Positions 24,346 through 33,669 of a DNA stretch of 64,000 nt are shown piece after piece. Position 1 is the first letter of the stretch, and every line of letters starts with the position of its first letter. The DNA is from CBFFRJ01 sp051486985 (GTDB lineage Bacteria; Pseudomonadota; Gammaproteobacteria; Enterobacterales; Enterobacteriaceae). A program made the translations under genes and the position numbers. The stretch lies in the NCBI RefSeq assembly GCF_051486985.1, contig NZ_JAHVDV010000007.1, forward strand, positions 62,001-126,000. Direction: 5' to 3'. The notes under the pieces are model-generated. The model ran no database searches and was not told the origin of the DNA. It saw only the letters and a list, made by a program, of their open reading frames with translations.

Positions 24346-24720
24346 TTACTTCACGGTAAAGGAGTAAGTTCCACGCGTTTTGTGACCATCAACCGAAACG
24401 ACATGCCAGTCAACGTTATACACCCCTGGTTGCAGGCTTTGCTCCAGAGGGACAACAAGCTGTGTGTCGTTATCTTTATCATGGGTGGCTTTGCCGGTTC
24501 TGATGGTCTGCTTCTTGCTATCCGTAAGCGTTAAGCCACTGAATGCAGGTTCAATCCCTTCAGAAAAGTTGAGGGTCAGCGCCTTTACATTCGTGGTCGC
24601 TTGCGAACTGGCGGCCGGGATCTGCGTTTTTAAATGCGCATGAGCAAAGGCCAATGGTGTAGTCAACAGCATACTGACAAGAAGCAGAACATGACGGGTG
24701 CCTGCGGCAGTGAAGACCAT
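24346..24720 (-). CDS. yobA: YobA, CopC-family periplasmic copper-binding protein
   Basis: A 124-residue CopC-like protein. After a signal peptide ending in FA, the mature chain would begin HAHLK, giving the N-terminal histidine of the CopC Cu(II) site. The conserved DWHVVSVDGH near the C-terminus supplies further ligands. I chose ATG 24720 because AAGGA lies nine bases upstream; the ATG at 24729 abuts that site. First gene of yobA-yebZ-yebY. Confidence 0.93.
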   Translation of the reverse strand: MVFTAAGTRHVLLLVSMLLTTPLAFAHAHLKTQIPAASSQATTNVKALTLNFSEGIEPAFSGLTLTDSKKQTIRTGKATHDKDNDTQLVVPLEQSLQPGVYNVDWHVVSVDGHKTRGTYSFTVK

Positions 24721-24767
24721 ATTAGTCATTCCTTTACGTTATGTATTTAGGGTCGAGGATAACGCTG

Positions 24768-24773
24768 TATAAT
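24768..24773 (+). promoter_or_regulatory. Probable -10 box upstream of holE
   Basis: A perfect TATAAT preceded by TG lies about 85 bases before holE in the divergent yobA-holE gap. The -35 region is weak. Confidence 0.45.
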
Positions 24774-24857
24774 GTGTGCGTCGAGTATGATCATCTGTGC
24801 TCTTGTCTTTCTGCGACGGGCTTAGTACCTTTTTCGGCGTGAACTCAGGAGAAAAGA

Positions 24858-25088
24858 ATGAATACGAATCTGGCCCATCTCTCGCAAGAGGAAATGGACA
24901 AAGTGAATGTCGATCTGGCAGCGGCGGGTGTGGCGTTTAAAGAGCGCTATAATATGCCGGTTATTGCTGAAGTGGTCGAGCGGGAGCAGCCCGAACACCT
25001 GCGCACCTGGTTTCGCGAACGACTCATCGCCCACCGTCTGACATCTGTGAACCTTTCCCGCCTGCCTTATGAGCCGAAATCGAAATGA
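24858..25088 (+). CDS. holE: HolE, theta subunit of DNA polymerase III
   Basis: A 76-residue helical protein that binds and stabilises the proofreading subunit DnaQ in the polymerase III core. The conserved stretch MDKVNVDLAAAGVAFKERY and the C-terminal LPYEPKSK match E. coli. AGGAG precedes the start. It overlaps the following exoX by four bases (ATGA); in K-12 yobB lies between these two genes and is missing here. Confidence 0.95.
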   Translation: MNTNLAHLSQEEMDKVNVDLAAAGVAFKERYNMPVIAEVVEREQPEHLRTWFRERLIAHRLTSVNLSRLPYEPKSK

Positions 25089-25762
25089 CTACGAGTAGCG
25101 TGTTAAGGGTTATCGATACCGAAACCTGTGATTTGCAGGGCGGTATTGTTGAAATTGCCTCAGTGGATGTGGTGGACGGGCAAATTATTAACCCGCAGAG
25201 CCATCTGGTGCGCCCGGACAGACCCATCAGCCAGCAGGCGATGGCTATCCATCGCATCACGGAAGCGATGGTTGCGCATCAGCCGTGGATTGAAGAGGTG
25301 ATCCCTCACTATTACGGTAGTGAATGGTATGTCGCCCATAATGCCAGTTTTGACAGACGCGTACTTCCCGAGATGCCCGGAGAATGGATATGCACCATGA
25401 AGCTGGCCCGCCGGTTATGGCCCGGCATTAAGTACAGCAATATGGCGCTCTATAAATCCCGCAAGCTGAGCGTACAGACGCCCGCAGGGTTGCATCACCA
25501 TCGGGCATTATATGACTGCTACATTACGGCGGCTTTACTGATTGATATTATGAATACGTCGGGCTGGACGCCAGAACATATGGTGACGGTAACGGGTCGC
25601 CCTGCATTGATGACCACCTTTACCTTCGGGAAGTATCGCGGTAAAGCGGTTTCCGAAGTCGCTGAACGCGACCCCGGTTATTTGCGCTGGTTGTTTAATA
25701 ACCTTGATAAGATGAGTCCTGAACTGCGTCTCACGCTAAAACACTATCTCGGTGAGCATTAA
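25085..25762 (+). CDS. exoX: ExoX, exodeoxyribonuclease X
   Basis: A 225-residue DEDDh 3'-5' exonuclease that digests single- and double-stranded DNA in repair. Visible motifs are IDTETC, the aspartate in AHNASFDRRVLP and the late HRALYDC with the catalytic histidine and aspartate. ATG 25085 overlaps the holE stop as ATGA, which decides the start; the E. coli protein begins about five residues later. Its stop overlaps that of convergent ptrB. Confidence 0.95.
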   Translation: MTTSSVLRVIDTETCDLQGGIVEIASVDVVDGQIINPQSHLVRPDRPISQQAMAIHRITEAMVAHQPWIEEVIPHYYGSEWYVAHNASFDRRVLPEMPGEWICTMKLARRLWPGIKYSNMALYKSRKLSVQTPAGLHHHRALYDCYITAALLIDIMNTSGWTPEHMVTVTGRPALMTTFTFGKYRGKAVSEVAERDPGYLRWLFNNLDKMSPELRLTLKHYLGEH

Positions 25763-27819
25763 TCCTGGCGTGAAGCTTTCAGGGTTCCCTGCGCCAGCCC
25801 GATAAGAAATGCATATTCCATCGCGACACCTTCCCAGGACTTAAACCTCCCCGATTTTCCGCCATGCCCGGAGTCCATATCGGTACAGAGCAGCAGAATA
25901 TTGTCATCGGTTTTGAGCTCGCGTAATTTTGCCACCCATTTCGCCGGTTCCCAGTACTGTACCTGAGAATCGTGCAGACCCGTGGTCACCAGCAGGTGGG
26001 GGTATGGATGCGCGCCAACGTTATCGTAAGGACTGTAACTCTTCATATAATGGTAAAAAGTTTCATCCTGAGGATTGCCCCACTCTTCGAATTCACCTGT
26101 TGTCAGCGGGATAGATTCATCCAGCATCGTGGTCAGGGTGTCGACAAAAGGCACCTGCGCCACCACACCATGAAACAGCGAAGGACGTTCATTGATAACG
26201 GCACCCAGAAGCAGTCCACCCGCGCTCCCGCCCATACCGTAGCAGTATAAAGGGGAGCCATACCCCTGCGCGAGCAGGGAATCGGTGACGTCTATGTAAT
26301 CATGGAAGGTATTTTTCTTCTTAAGGAATTTGCCGTCTTCATACCACTGCTGACCTAACTCCCCTCCTCCACGAATATGGGCAATGGCAAAAACAAAGCC
26401 GCGATCCAGTAAGCTCAGCCGGCTACTACTGAAATCTGCATCCATGCTCGCACCATAGGATCCATATCCATAAACCAGGAGTGGGTTCTCCCCTTTTCGG
26501 AAATACTTGTGGTTGTAGACAAGCGATACGGGGACTTCGACGCCATCACGCGCGCGTACCCACACATGTTCACTGCGATAATTCGACGCATCAAAACCGG
26601 CCACTTCCGACTGCTTAATGACACGACGTTCACCCGTATCCATATCCAGTTCGAACAGCGTGTCCGGCGTCGTCATGGAAGAGTAACCGTAACGCAGGCG
26701 CGAGGTTTCCGGCTCGGGATTATAGGCAACCCAGGTAACATACGCGGGATCATCGAAGGCAATTCCCGTTACCTCCCGCGTTTTACGGTTGATTTGACGA
26801 AGGCTGGTCAGCCCACGCTGACGCTCTTCAACCACTAACCAGTCGGTAAAAAGGGTAAACCCTTCCAGCATAATATTTTCGCGCGCCGGGATAAGCACTT
26901 CCCAGCGCCTTTCGTCACGGACTTTCGTCCGGTAGAGGCCGAAATTTTTACCGTCGCGGTTAGAACGCAGATAAAAGGTATGCTGGAAATGATCGAGGCT
27001 GTACTCATGGTCTTTGCGGCGTGGAAGAAAACAGAGTGGTTGCGCATCGGGCAGCTCCGCATCCAGGAGTAATACCTCACTGGTCGTTGCACTCGACAGA
27101 TGAATAATGATGTAGTGCTGTGAGGTGGTTTTACCTAAGCCTACATAAAACGTATCGTCTTTTTCTTCGTAAATAAGCTCATCGGCGCTGGAAGGGGTGC
27201 CTACCGTATGCCGCCATACCTGATAAGGCAGCAGGGTTACAGCATGCTTTCGCACGTAATAGATTGTTTCTGAGTCATTCACCCAGACAAACTCAGGCGC
27301 GACATTGTCGAGCATTTCCGGGTACCAGTTCCCCGTTTCCAGATTACGAAACCGTAAGCCATACTGCCGTCTCGACAGATAATCCTCTGCCAGGGCCATT
27401 ATTTTGTTGTCCGGGGTAATAGCAAAGCCCCCCAGCGTATAAAAATCACTATGGGCTGCACGTTTATTACCATCGAGCAGAACCTGCCACTCATCCCACT
27501 CAGCAGACAAGACAGACTGACGCTGGTAGATGGCATATTCACAGCCAGGTTCATAGACGTGTCTGTAACGATATCCATTTTTCACATAAGGAGCTGACAC
27601 CTCACGCGGAGGGATACGGGCAATGATTTCCGCGAGCAGTTTATCCTGCAACGCCTGCTGGGACGCCATCACACGGCGACCATAATCATTTTCATCCCGG
27701 AGGTAGTCCAGCACTTCTGGCTGCGTTCGGGTATCGTCCCGTAGCCAGTAGTAGTTGTCCAGGCGCGTGTCACCATGCAGTGTCATGGTGTGAGGAAGTT
27801 GTTTAGCTTTCGGCGGCAT
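25759..27819 (-). CDS. ptrB: PtrB, oligopeptidase B
   Basis: A 686-residue serine peptidase of the prolyl oligopeptidase family that cuts short peptides after Lys and Arg. It has an N-terminal beta-propeller (about 70-400) and a C-terminal alpha/beta hydrolase domain with the nucleophile in MGGSAGGLL and the histidine in DSGHGGKSG. Length matches E. coli. No signal peptide, so cytoplasmic. Confidence 0.96.
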   Translation of the reverse strand: MPPKAKQLPHTMTLHGDTRLDNYYWLRDDTRTQPEVLDYLRDENDYGRRVMASQQALQDKLLAEIIARIPPREVSAPYVKNGYRYRHVYEPGCEYAIYQRQSVLSAEWDEWQVLLDGNKRAAHSDFYTLGGFAITPDNKIMALAEDYLSRRQYGLRFRNLETGNWYPEMLDNVAPEFVWVNDSETIYYVRKHAVTLLPYQVWRHTVGTPSSADELIYEEKDDTFYVGLGKTTSQHYIIIHLSSATTSEVLLLDAELPDAQPLCFLPRRKDHEYSLDHFQHTFYLRSNRDGKNFGLYRTKVRDERRWEVLIPARENIMLEGFTLFTDWLVVEERQRGLTSLRQINRKTREVTGIAFDDPAYVTWVAYNPEPETSRLRYGYSSMTTPDTLFELDMDTGERRVIKQSEVAGFDASNYRSEHVWVRARDGVEVPVSLVYNHKYFRKGENPLLVYGYGSYGASMDADFSSSRLSLLDRGFVFAIAHIRGGGELGQQWYEDGKFLKKKNTFHDYIDVTDSLLAQGYGSPLYCYGMGGSAGGLLLGAVINERPSLFHGVVAQVPFVDTLTTMLDESIPLTTGEFEEWGNPQDETFYHYMKSYSPYDNVGAHPYPHLLVTTGLHDSQVQYWEPAKWVAKLRELKTDDNILLLCTDMDSGHGGKSGRFKSWEGVAMEYAFLIGLAQGTLKASRQD

Positions 27820-27897
27820 AACATTTTACTTATTTATTCGACACTCTATAAGGTTGGCAAAAGCTGCCGCCGATGCAAGCGAAACGTGACAACAAGG

Positions 27898-28557
27898 TTA
27901 CTGTGGCAGTGCGCGCTTCTGCTCCTGAAGATCGGCTTCAATGCCCTCGCGAACCTCCTGAGGGATCTTCAGCGCATCGCCTAATGCGGCGAGATAGCTA
28001 CGCTCCATAAAATGGTCGATATCAATGGCAGCGCAGCTCAGGAAGTACACCTCCAACGCCTCTTCTTCATTTTTGATATCCCGGGCCAGGCGCTGAGGGT
28101 CCAACGGTTGTTCTATAGCCTGCGCCACCAGTAACCTGCCCTGTTGTTCCACGCCGGCTTCGCGCAGCTGCTGTTCAATAGCGGCACGTTCTTTATCATC
28201 AATGTGCCCGTCACTTTTTGCGGCGAACACCAGCGCAAGGATCAATCGTTCCGTTCGGACATCCAGCGGAGAGCTCGTCTGCCCGAACTGGGGTTCATCT
28301 TTATGCGCTGCCCTCACTTTATCTTTGTATTTGTTCCATAAAACAGTACCGGCGACCGCACCGCCTCCTGCCAGAAGCGCACTGGTGCCATATTTTGTGA
28401 GTAGCTTACGTGATGATTTACTCGAGACCAGTAAACCGGCGAGCCCGCCGAGTGCGCCGGGTACAAGCAGTTTTCCGAGCCCCTGATCGGTAGATGGTGA
28501 GCCCGACGCACTTTTTTGGCCGAGCAATGACTGGAGTTGATTTAACCAGTTTGACAT
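27898..28557 (-). CDS. yebE: YebE, DUF533 membrane-associated protein
   Basis: A 219-residue protein matching E. coli YebE. It begins with a low-complexity Ser/Gly linker, then a Gly/Ala-rich hydrophobic stretch (about 30-75), then a helical TerB-like domain (about 100-215). In E. coli its expression follows Cpx envelope stress; its activity is unknown. ATG 28557 starts MSNWLNQLQSLLGQ. Confidence 0.92.
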   Translation of the reverse strand: MSNWLNQLQSLLGQKSASGSPSTDQGLGKLLVPGALGGLAGLLVSSKSSRKLLTKYGTSALLAGGGAVAGTVLWNKYKDKVRAAHKDEPQFGQTSSPLDVRTERLILALVFAAKSDGHIDDKERAAIEQQLREAGVEQQGRLLVAQAIEQPLDPQRLARDIKNEEEALEVYFLSCAAIDIDHFMERSYLAALGDALKIPQEVREGIEADLQEQKRALPQ

Positions 28558-28654
28558 GATGTCCCCCGCTTAAGCGATGCCAGAAAGGTTCAGCGTAAGC
28601 GAGGGTGTGTCAGGAAATGTCTAAGTCTGCAAAAGAAAAGAAAATTCTGTACGC

Positions 28655-29026
28655 TTACTGGTGCTGATATTCTGCTTTTCCCGCTTTACAGTCTACCTGG
28701 ACGAGATAGTGAATATCCGTATTCTTACCGCGCACGGTCAGGGGCACGCGCCATTTATCTTCTTTACCCTGCACGGCTTTTGGGCTAATCCAGGCGACCG
28801 GATCGGCCTGCCCAAGTTTTTGCTGATCATCAGCCCAGCGAACAATGCGGTTTTGCAGATAGTCACGCTTGACGCTGGCAGCAATGCCCTCAGCGTTCAT
28901 TCCCTCACAACCTGGAAAGGTTACTGATTTTTGGTTATCAATGGTGACCGTCTTATCGTCTGCCGCTGAAACCACGAAACTCCCTGCCAGTAACACCGTA
29001 CCCATTAACACTCCTGCTAATTTCAT
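28655..29026 (-). CDS. yebF: YebF, protein exported to the medium
   Basis: A 123-residue protein with a Sec signal peptide (about 1-22, ending VSAAD). The mature domain has two cysteines expected to pair (FPGCEG and QVDCKAG). E. coli YebF is notable for reaching the growth medium through outer-membrane porins after Sec export. AGGAG eight bases before ATG 29026 decides the start over an upstream ATG. Confidence 0.93.
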   Translation of the reverse strand: MKLAGVLMGTVLLAGSFVVSAADDKTVTIDNQKSVTFPGCEGMNAEGIAASVKRDYLQNRIVRWADDQQKLGQADPVAWISPKAVQGKEDKWRVPLTVRGKNTDIHYLVQVDCKAGKAEYQHQ

Positions 29027-29090
29027 GCTTTTCTCCTGTGCATATAGCCCATACAAAGCATGGTACAAATTACTGGCAGTGCAAGGTGAA

Positions 29091-29429
29091 TCAGGCAGCA
29101 GAGCGCTTCGCTGCGCGTTTGATATCTACAGCCTGGCTTTCGTTATCCGCTTCAGCGGAAACAGCAGCCGACGGGGTGTCCTCTGCTTCAGCCGAGGGGA
29201 GCTTACCCGATCGGAAGATGTGGCTCAGAACATCTTTTTGCTCTGCAAGCCACATGGCCATTTGATCGCGCTGCACATCCTCAAATGCAACAGGTGCTTC
29301 GCCAAGCCAGGTCTCAAGTACCTCAGCAAGATCAAGCATTTTGTCGTAGGCATCCGCTTCCTTTTTGCTGGCAAAAGACATTTTTTCCTCACCGTTACGA
29401 ATCACAACATATTTGACTTCAACCGCCAT
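29091..29429 (-). CDS. yebG: YebG, SOS-induced DNA damage protein
   Basis: A 112-residue protein resembling E. coli YebG (96 residues); the conserved part is the first 80 residues (MAVEVKYVVIRNGEEKMSF). The tail is longer and richer in Ala/Glu/Ser, ending in a basic KRAAKRSAA. Its role is unknown but it belongs to the LexA regulon. An excellent LexA box lies 14 bases before the start, and GGGGC precedes ATG 29429. Divergent from purT. Confidence 0.93.
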   Translation of the reverse strand: MAVEVKYVVIRNGEEKMSFASKKEADAYDKMLDLAEVLETWLGEAPVAFEDVQRDQMAMWLAEQKDVLSHIFRSGKLPSAEAEDTPSAAVSAEADNESQAVDIKRAAKRSAA

Positions 29430-29442
29430 GATACAGCCCCTT

Positions 29443-29462
29443 ACCTGTTTATATATACAGTA
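29443..29462 (-). promoter_or_regulatory. LexA (SOS) box of yebG
   Basis: TACTGTATATATAAACAGGT on the minus strand has the full CTG-N10-CAG core with an AT-alternating centre. It overlaps the expected yebG promoter. Confidence 0.95.
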
Positions 29463-29504
29463 TATTACCGCACCACTGCCCTGGATGCAAGTCGCAAAAG
29501 ACAT

Positions 29505-29520
29505 GCGCAAACGTTTTCGT
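29505..29520 (+). promoter_or_regulatory. PurR operator of purT
   Basis: GCGCAAACGTTTTCGT fits the PurR consensus ANGCAANCGNTTNCNT at every defined position except the first base. It lies directly before a TATACT -10 box (29522-29527), so a bound repressor would block the promoter. Confidence 0.88.
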
Positions 29521-29552
29521 ATATACTGCGGCCAGGTTTTTTTGAGGGTGAA

Positions 29553-30737
29553 ATGACGATGACTTGTTTAGGTACTGCGCTGCGTCCGGCAGCAACACGT
29601 GTGATGTTACTGGGTTCAGGAGAGCTCGGGAAGGAAGTGGCCATCGAGTGCCAGCGGCTTGGGATTGAAGTCATTGCCGTAGATCGCTATGCCGATGCGC
29701 CCGCCATGCAGATTGCGCATCGTAGTCACGTGATTAACATGCTTGACGGCGACGCGCTGAAGGCCGTCGTGGCGCAGGAAAAACCGCACTATATCGTGCC
29801 GGAAATTGAAGCGATTGCCACCGATATGCTGATTGAGCTGGAGTCTCAGGGCCAGCATGTCGTGCCGTGCGCCCGTGCGGCAAAACTGACCATGAACCGT
29901 GAGGGTATACGCCGTCTTGCTGCTGAAGAGCTGGCACTGCCAACCTCGAGCTACCGTTTTGCTGATAGCGAAGAGGCCTTCCGTGAAGCCGTCAGTGAAA
30001 TAGGTTTACCCTGTATTGTTAAGCCGGTGATGAGTTCATCAGGCAAGGGTCAGAGCCTCATTCGCACCGCCGGACAGCTGGAAAAAGCCTGGGAGTATGC
30101 GCAGCAAGGTGGTCGTGCTGGTGCCGGCCGTGTCATTGTGGAAGGCGTCGTCAATTTTGATTTTGAAATTACCTTATTGACCGTCAGCGCCGTGGATGGC
30201 GTTCATTTCTGCGCCCCGGTGGGTCATCGTCAGGAGGACGGCGATTACCGCGAATCCTGGCAGCCGCAGCAGATGAGCGACGTGGCGCTCAAGCGCGCTC
30301 AGGAAGTGGCGCGCAAAGTGGTGCTGGCGCTTGGCGGGCATGGCCTGTTCGGCGTAGAACTCTTCGTGTGCGGCGATGAGGTGGTCTTCAGCGAAGTCTC
30401 TCCACGTCCCCATGATACCGGGATGGTAACATTGATTTCGCAGGACGTTTCAGAGTTCGCACTTCACGTGCGCGCCTTCCTGGACTTGCCGGTAGGTCAG
30501 ATTCGCCAGTACGGGCCATCAGCCTCTGCGGTGATTCTGCCTCAGCTGAAAAGTAAGAATGTCACCTTTGATAACCTGCAGAATGCCGTTGGCGCAGGCC
30601 TGCAGGTGCGTCTGTTTGGCAAGCCGGAAATTGACGGGACGCGGCGTCTGGGCGTAGCGCTGGCGACAGCGAATTCCGTTGAAGAAGCGGTGGAACGTGC
30701 GAAGGCGGCGGCTACAGCGGTAAAAGTTTTTAGTTAA
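29553..30737 (+). CDS. purT: PurT, formate-dependent GAR transformylase
   Basis: A 394-residue ATP-grasp enzyme that makes formyl-GAR from glycinamide ribotide, formate and ATP, the folate-independent route for the third step of purine synthesis. The N-terminal Rossmann part (LLGSGELGKEV), the ATP-grasp core (KPVMSSSGKGQS) and the metal site (FSEVSPRPHDTG) are present. GAGG five bases before ATG 29553 favours this start; ATG 29559 is closer to the E. coli N-terminus. A PurR site lies upstream. Confidence 0.96.
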   Translation: MTMTCLGTALRPAATRVMLLGSGELGKEVAIECQRLGIEVIAVDRYADAPAMQIAHRSHVINMLDGDALKAVVAQEKPHYIVPEIEAIATDMLIELESQGQHVVPCARAAKLTMNREGIRRLAAEELALPTSSYRFADSEEAFREAVSEIGLPCIVKPVMSSSGKGQSLIRTAGQLEKAWEYAQQGGRAGAGRVIVEGVVNFDFEITLLTVSAVDGVHFCAPVGHRQEDGDYRESWQPQQMSDVALKRAQEVARKVVLALGGHGLFGVELFVCGDEVVFSEVSPRPHDTGMVTLISQDVSEFALHVRAFLDLPVGQIRQYGPSASAVILPQLKSKNVTFDNLQNAVGAGLQVRLFGKPEIDGTRRLGVALATANSVEEAVERAKAAATAVKVFS

Positions 30738-30916
30738 CGCGTACCCTGGGATCATTCCCCGGTGCCGCGACTCCCGCGGTACCTTTCTGCCAACCCCGGT
30801 GCCGCTACGGGATAGTATTCCGCCATGAGACGCTGAAATCAGCCAGTGAAACGCGGTCAGCGCCGTACAGGGTATCGCCAGCCTTACTCCGGGCGCAGCA
30901 GGTTCTGTTGCCTGTA
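30738..30916 (+). other. Long purT 3' region with a hairpin, no gene
   Basis: About 180 bases without a coding frame precede the shared terminator. It contains an almost perfect GC-rich hairpin, GGTGCCGCG / CGCGGTACC at 30761-30783, and the 11-base string CCCCGGTGCCG occurs twice (from 30758 and 30796). It could be a structured 3' untranslated region. Confidence 0.45.
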
Positions 30917-30949
30917 AAAAAGCCGGTGCAATGATATGCACCGGCTTTT
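30917..30949. terminator. Bidirectional terminator between purT and eda
   Basis: AAAGCCGGTGCA-ATGATA-TGCACCGGCTTT with A and T runs on either side can stop both purT and eda transcripts. Confidence 0.93.
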
Positions 30950-30985
30950 ATTTTTAACCAGGAACACAACCCGGGTTAAATAAAC

Positions 30986-31624
30986 TTATTTCGCGCCTTC
31001 TACCGCTTCGCGAGCCAGTTTAGTAATACGGTCATAATCGCCAGCTTCAAGCGCATCGGCCGGAACCAGCCAGGAACCACCGATACACAGCACGCTTTTC
31101 AGCGCCAGATAGTCACGGTAGTTAGCCGGCGAGATACCGCCGGTCGGGCAGAAGCGCACCTGCGAGAAAGGACCTGCGATAGCCTGCAGCGCTTTGGTGC
31201 CGCCGTTCGCTTCAGCCGGGAAGAATTTGAACTCTTTCAGACCGTAGTCCATGCCCAGCATCAGTTCCGAAACGGTGCTGATACCCGGAATCAACGGGAT
31301 GGTACCTTCCGTCGCGGCTTTGAGCAGCGGCTCAGTCAGGCCCGGGCTTATGGCAAACTGTGCGCCTGCTTCGGTCACTTCTTTAAGTTGCTGCGGGTTC
31401 AGCACGGTCCCGGCACCAATAATGGCATCCGGCACTTCTTTAGCAATCGCGCGGATAGCATCCATAGCGCATGCGGTACGCAGCGTCACTTCCAGCACGC
31501 GTACTCCGCCAGCTACCAGCGCTTTCGCCATCGGGACGGCGTGTTCCAGTTTGTTGACAACAATAACCGGCACAACCGGACCCGTTTTCAGGATTGCTTC
31601 TGCACTCGTTTTCCAATTTTTCAT
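30986..31624 (-). CDS. eda: Eda, KDPG/KHG aldolase
   Basis: A 212-residue class I aldolase that splits 2-keto-3-deoxy-6-phosphogluconate to pyruvate and glyceraldehyde-3-phosphate, the last step of the Entner-Doudoroff pathway. The Schiff-base lysine lies in EFKFFPAEA and the active-site glutamate in LEVTLRT. It sits 39 bases after edd on the same strand. KdgR, which controls eda in E. coli, is encoded in this window. Confidence 0.97.
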   Translation of the reverse strand: MKNWKTSAEAILKTGPVVPVIVVNKLEHAVPMAKALVAGGVRVLEVTLRTACAMDAIRAIAKEVPDAIIGAGTVLNPQQLKEVTEAGAQFAISPGLTEPLLKAATEGTIPLIPGISTVSELMLGMDYGLKEFKFFPAEANGGTKALQAIAGPFSQVRFCPTGGISPANYRDYLALKSVLCIGGSWLVPADALEAGDYDRITKLAREAVEGAK

Positions 31625-31663
31625 CAGAGTTTTTCTCTCGCCAGAACGAATAATCTTGTCGTT

Positions 31664-33475
31664 TTAAAAATCGATACAGGTTGCGCCCTGTTCCGCGCCG
31701 GACAATTTTTCCCGTAACGCGCCGAACATTTCGCGCCCCGTGCCTACGCGCATTGCGCTCAGGTCAGGAATATGTGGCTGACGTGCGGTCAGTTCGGCCT
31801 CATCGACCAGCAACGTAAGTTCGCCAGTTTGGCCGTTTACGCGAATCATGTCGCCATCACGCACTTTTGCCAGCAGCCCGCCGTCATACGCCTCAGGCGT
31901 GACATGGATGGCGGAAGGCACTTTACCTGATGCGCCGGAGAGGCGTCCATCGGTAACTAACGCTATTTTGAAACAGCGGTCCAATAATACACCAAGTGGC
32001 GGCATAAGTTTATGTAATTCTGGCATGCCGTTCGCTTTTGGTCCCTGATGGCGCACAACCACCACGCAATCCTTGTCCAGCAGCCCTGCCTCAAAAGCAG
32101 GTAACACGTCATGCTGGCTTTCAAAAACCACAGCCGGCGCTTCGATAACCTGATATTCAACCGGCACGGCGGAGGTTTTCATTACCGCACGGCCCAGGTT
32201 ACCACTAAGCACTTTAGTACCGCCGTGGCGGGAGAATGGGGCATCGACCGTAGCAATGACCTGTGAATCGAGAGGGGCCATAGCGCCGTCGCGCCAGGCC
32301 AGTTCGCCGTTATTAAGCCACGGCTCCAGGGTGTAACGGGAGAGACCAAACCCAGCGACGGTATTGACATCTTCATGCAGCAAGCCGCCTTTGAGCAGCT
32401 CACGCATCAGTACCGGTACGCCGCCCGCCGCCTGGAAATGGTTAATGTCGGCCGGGCCGTTCGGGTAGAGTTTCGCCATTAATGGCACGACCTCAGAGAG
32501 CTCTGAGAAGTCATCCCAGTTGATAATGATGCCTGCCGCGCGGGCCATCGCAACGAGATGCATGGTGTGGTTTGTCGAACCGCCGGTTGCCAGCAGTGAG
32601 ACAATGCCGTTCACCACGGCTTTTTCATCAATCATTTTACCAATCGGCATCCATTCACTGCCGTTACCGGTCAGTCGGGTCACCTGACGCGCGGCAGCGC
32701 TGGTCAGTGCTTCGCGAAGCGGCGCATCCGGGTGAACAAAGGAGGAACCCGGTAGCTGCATCCCCATAAACTCGATAACCATCTGGTTGGTGTTGGCGGT
32801 GCCGTAGAAGGTACAGGTGCCCGGTGCATGGTAAGAAGCCGCTTCGGACTCCAGCAGCGCCATACGATCGACCTTCCCTTCCGCATAGAGCTGGCGAATA
32901 CGCACTTTCTCTTTATTGGGCAACCCGCTGGCCATCGGGCCTGATGGGACAAACACCGCCGGTAGGTGGCCAAATGAGAGGGCAGCCATTGCCAGACCCG
33001 GTACGATTTTATCGCACACGCCAAGGAAGAGTGCACCGTCGAACATGTTATGCGACAGACCCACCGCTGCTGACATGGCAATCACTTCACGACTCAGCAA
33101 AGAGAGCTCCATCCCGTCCTGCCCCTGCGTGACACCGTCACACATTGCAGGTACACCGCCCGCAACCTGACCAATCGCATTCACTGAATGCAGCGCCTTG
33201 CGAATAATGTCCGGGTAGGTCTCATAAGGCTGGTGTGCGGAGAGCATGTCGTTATAGGAGGTGATGATGGCAATATTGTTACGCAGCATGCTTTTCAGGC
33301 CCGCTTTATCTTCGGGCTGGCAGGCCGCGAAGCCATGCGCGAGATTGCCGCACGCCAGCGACGAGCGGTGCACTGTTTCGCTCTTCGCCTGTTCAATGCG
33401 TTTTAGGTAGGCTGACCGGCTTTCGCGGGAACGCTCTGCAATACGATTTGTTACGCGTAACAATACTGAGTTCAT
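31664..33475 (-). CDS. edd: Edd, phosphogluconate dehydratase
   Basis: A 603-residue iron-sulfur dehydratase that turns 6-phosphogluconate into KDPG, the first committed step of the Entner-Doudoroff pathway. Conserved cysteines for the cluster are in AMCDGVTQG and GVCDKIVPG, and the family motif LVTDGRLSGASGK is near the C-terminus. Same length as E. coli and upstream of eda in the edd-eda operon. A GntR-type site lies between zwf and edd. Confidence 0.97.
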   Translation of the reverse strand: MNSVLLRVTNRIAERSRESRSAYLKRIEQAKSETVHRSSLACGNLAHGFAACQPEDKAGLKSMLRNNIAIITSYNDMLSAHQPYETYPDIIRKALHSVNAIGQVAGGVPAMCDGVTQGQDGMELSLLSREVIAMSAAVGLSHNMFDGALFLGVCDKIVPGLAMAALSFGHLPAVFVPSGPMASGLPNKEKVRIRQLYAEGKVDRMALLESEAASYHAPGTCTFYGTANTNQMVIEFMGMQLPGSSFVHPDAPLREALTSAAARQVTRLTGNGSEWMPIGKMIDEKAVVNGIVSLLATGGSTNHTMHLVAMARAAGIIINWDDFSELSEVVPLMAKLYPNGPADINHFQAAGGVPVLMRELLKGGLLHEDVNTVAGFGLSRYTLEPWLNNGELAWRDGAMAPLDSQVIATVDAPFSRHGGTKVLSGNLGRAVMKTSAVPVEYQVIEAPAVVFESQHDVLPAFEAGLLDKDCVVVVRHQGPKANGMPELHKLMPPLGVLLDRCFKIALVTDGRLSGASGKVPSAIHVTPEAYDGGLLAKVRDGDMIRVNGQTGELTLLVDEAELTARQPHIPDLSAMRVGTGREMFGALREKLSGAEQGATCIDF

Positions 33476-33596
33476 AAAAGCTCCTGAAAATTTATCTGTC
33501 CGGCGCTACGCGTTGCAGGCATTACCAGGGTGGATAAGATCACCGGGATTACTGCATCCGCGCGCCCCAAAGGCAAAATCGCTTCAGCCAGTGTAA

Positions 33597-33632
33597 TAAA
33601 AAAAGCCCCGCTGGTGAATCCAGGCGGGGCTT
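33597..33632 (-). terminator. Terminator of zwf
   Basis: On the minus strand AAGCCCCGCCTGG...CCAGCGGGGCTTTTTTT is a strong stem with a seven-base T tract, located in the zwf-edd gap. Confidence 0.92.
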
Positions 33633-33669
33633 GAAAGATGAAAAATTATCCGGAATTCTGTGTTAGATC

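Noticed and set aside
28869..29552. Upstream extension of the purT frame to 622 codons
   Set aside because: The extension crosses yebG on the other strand and the LexA and PurR sites; PurT itself begins at 29553.
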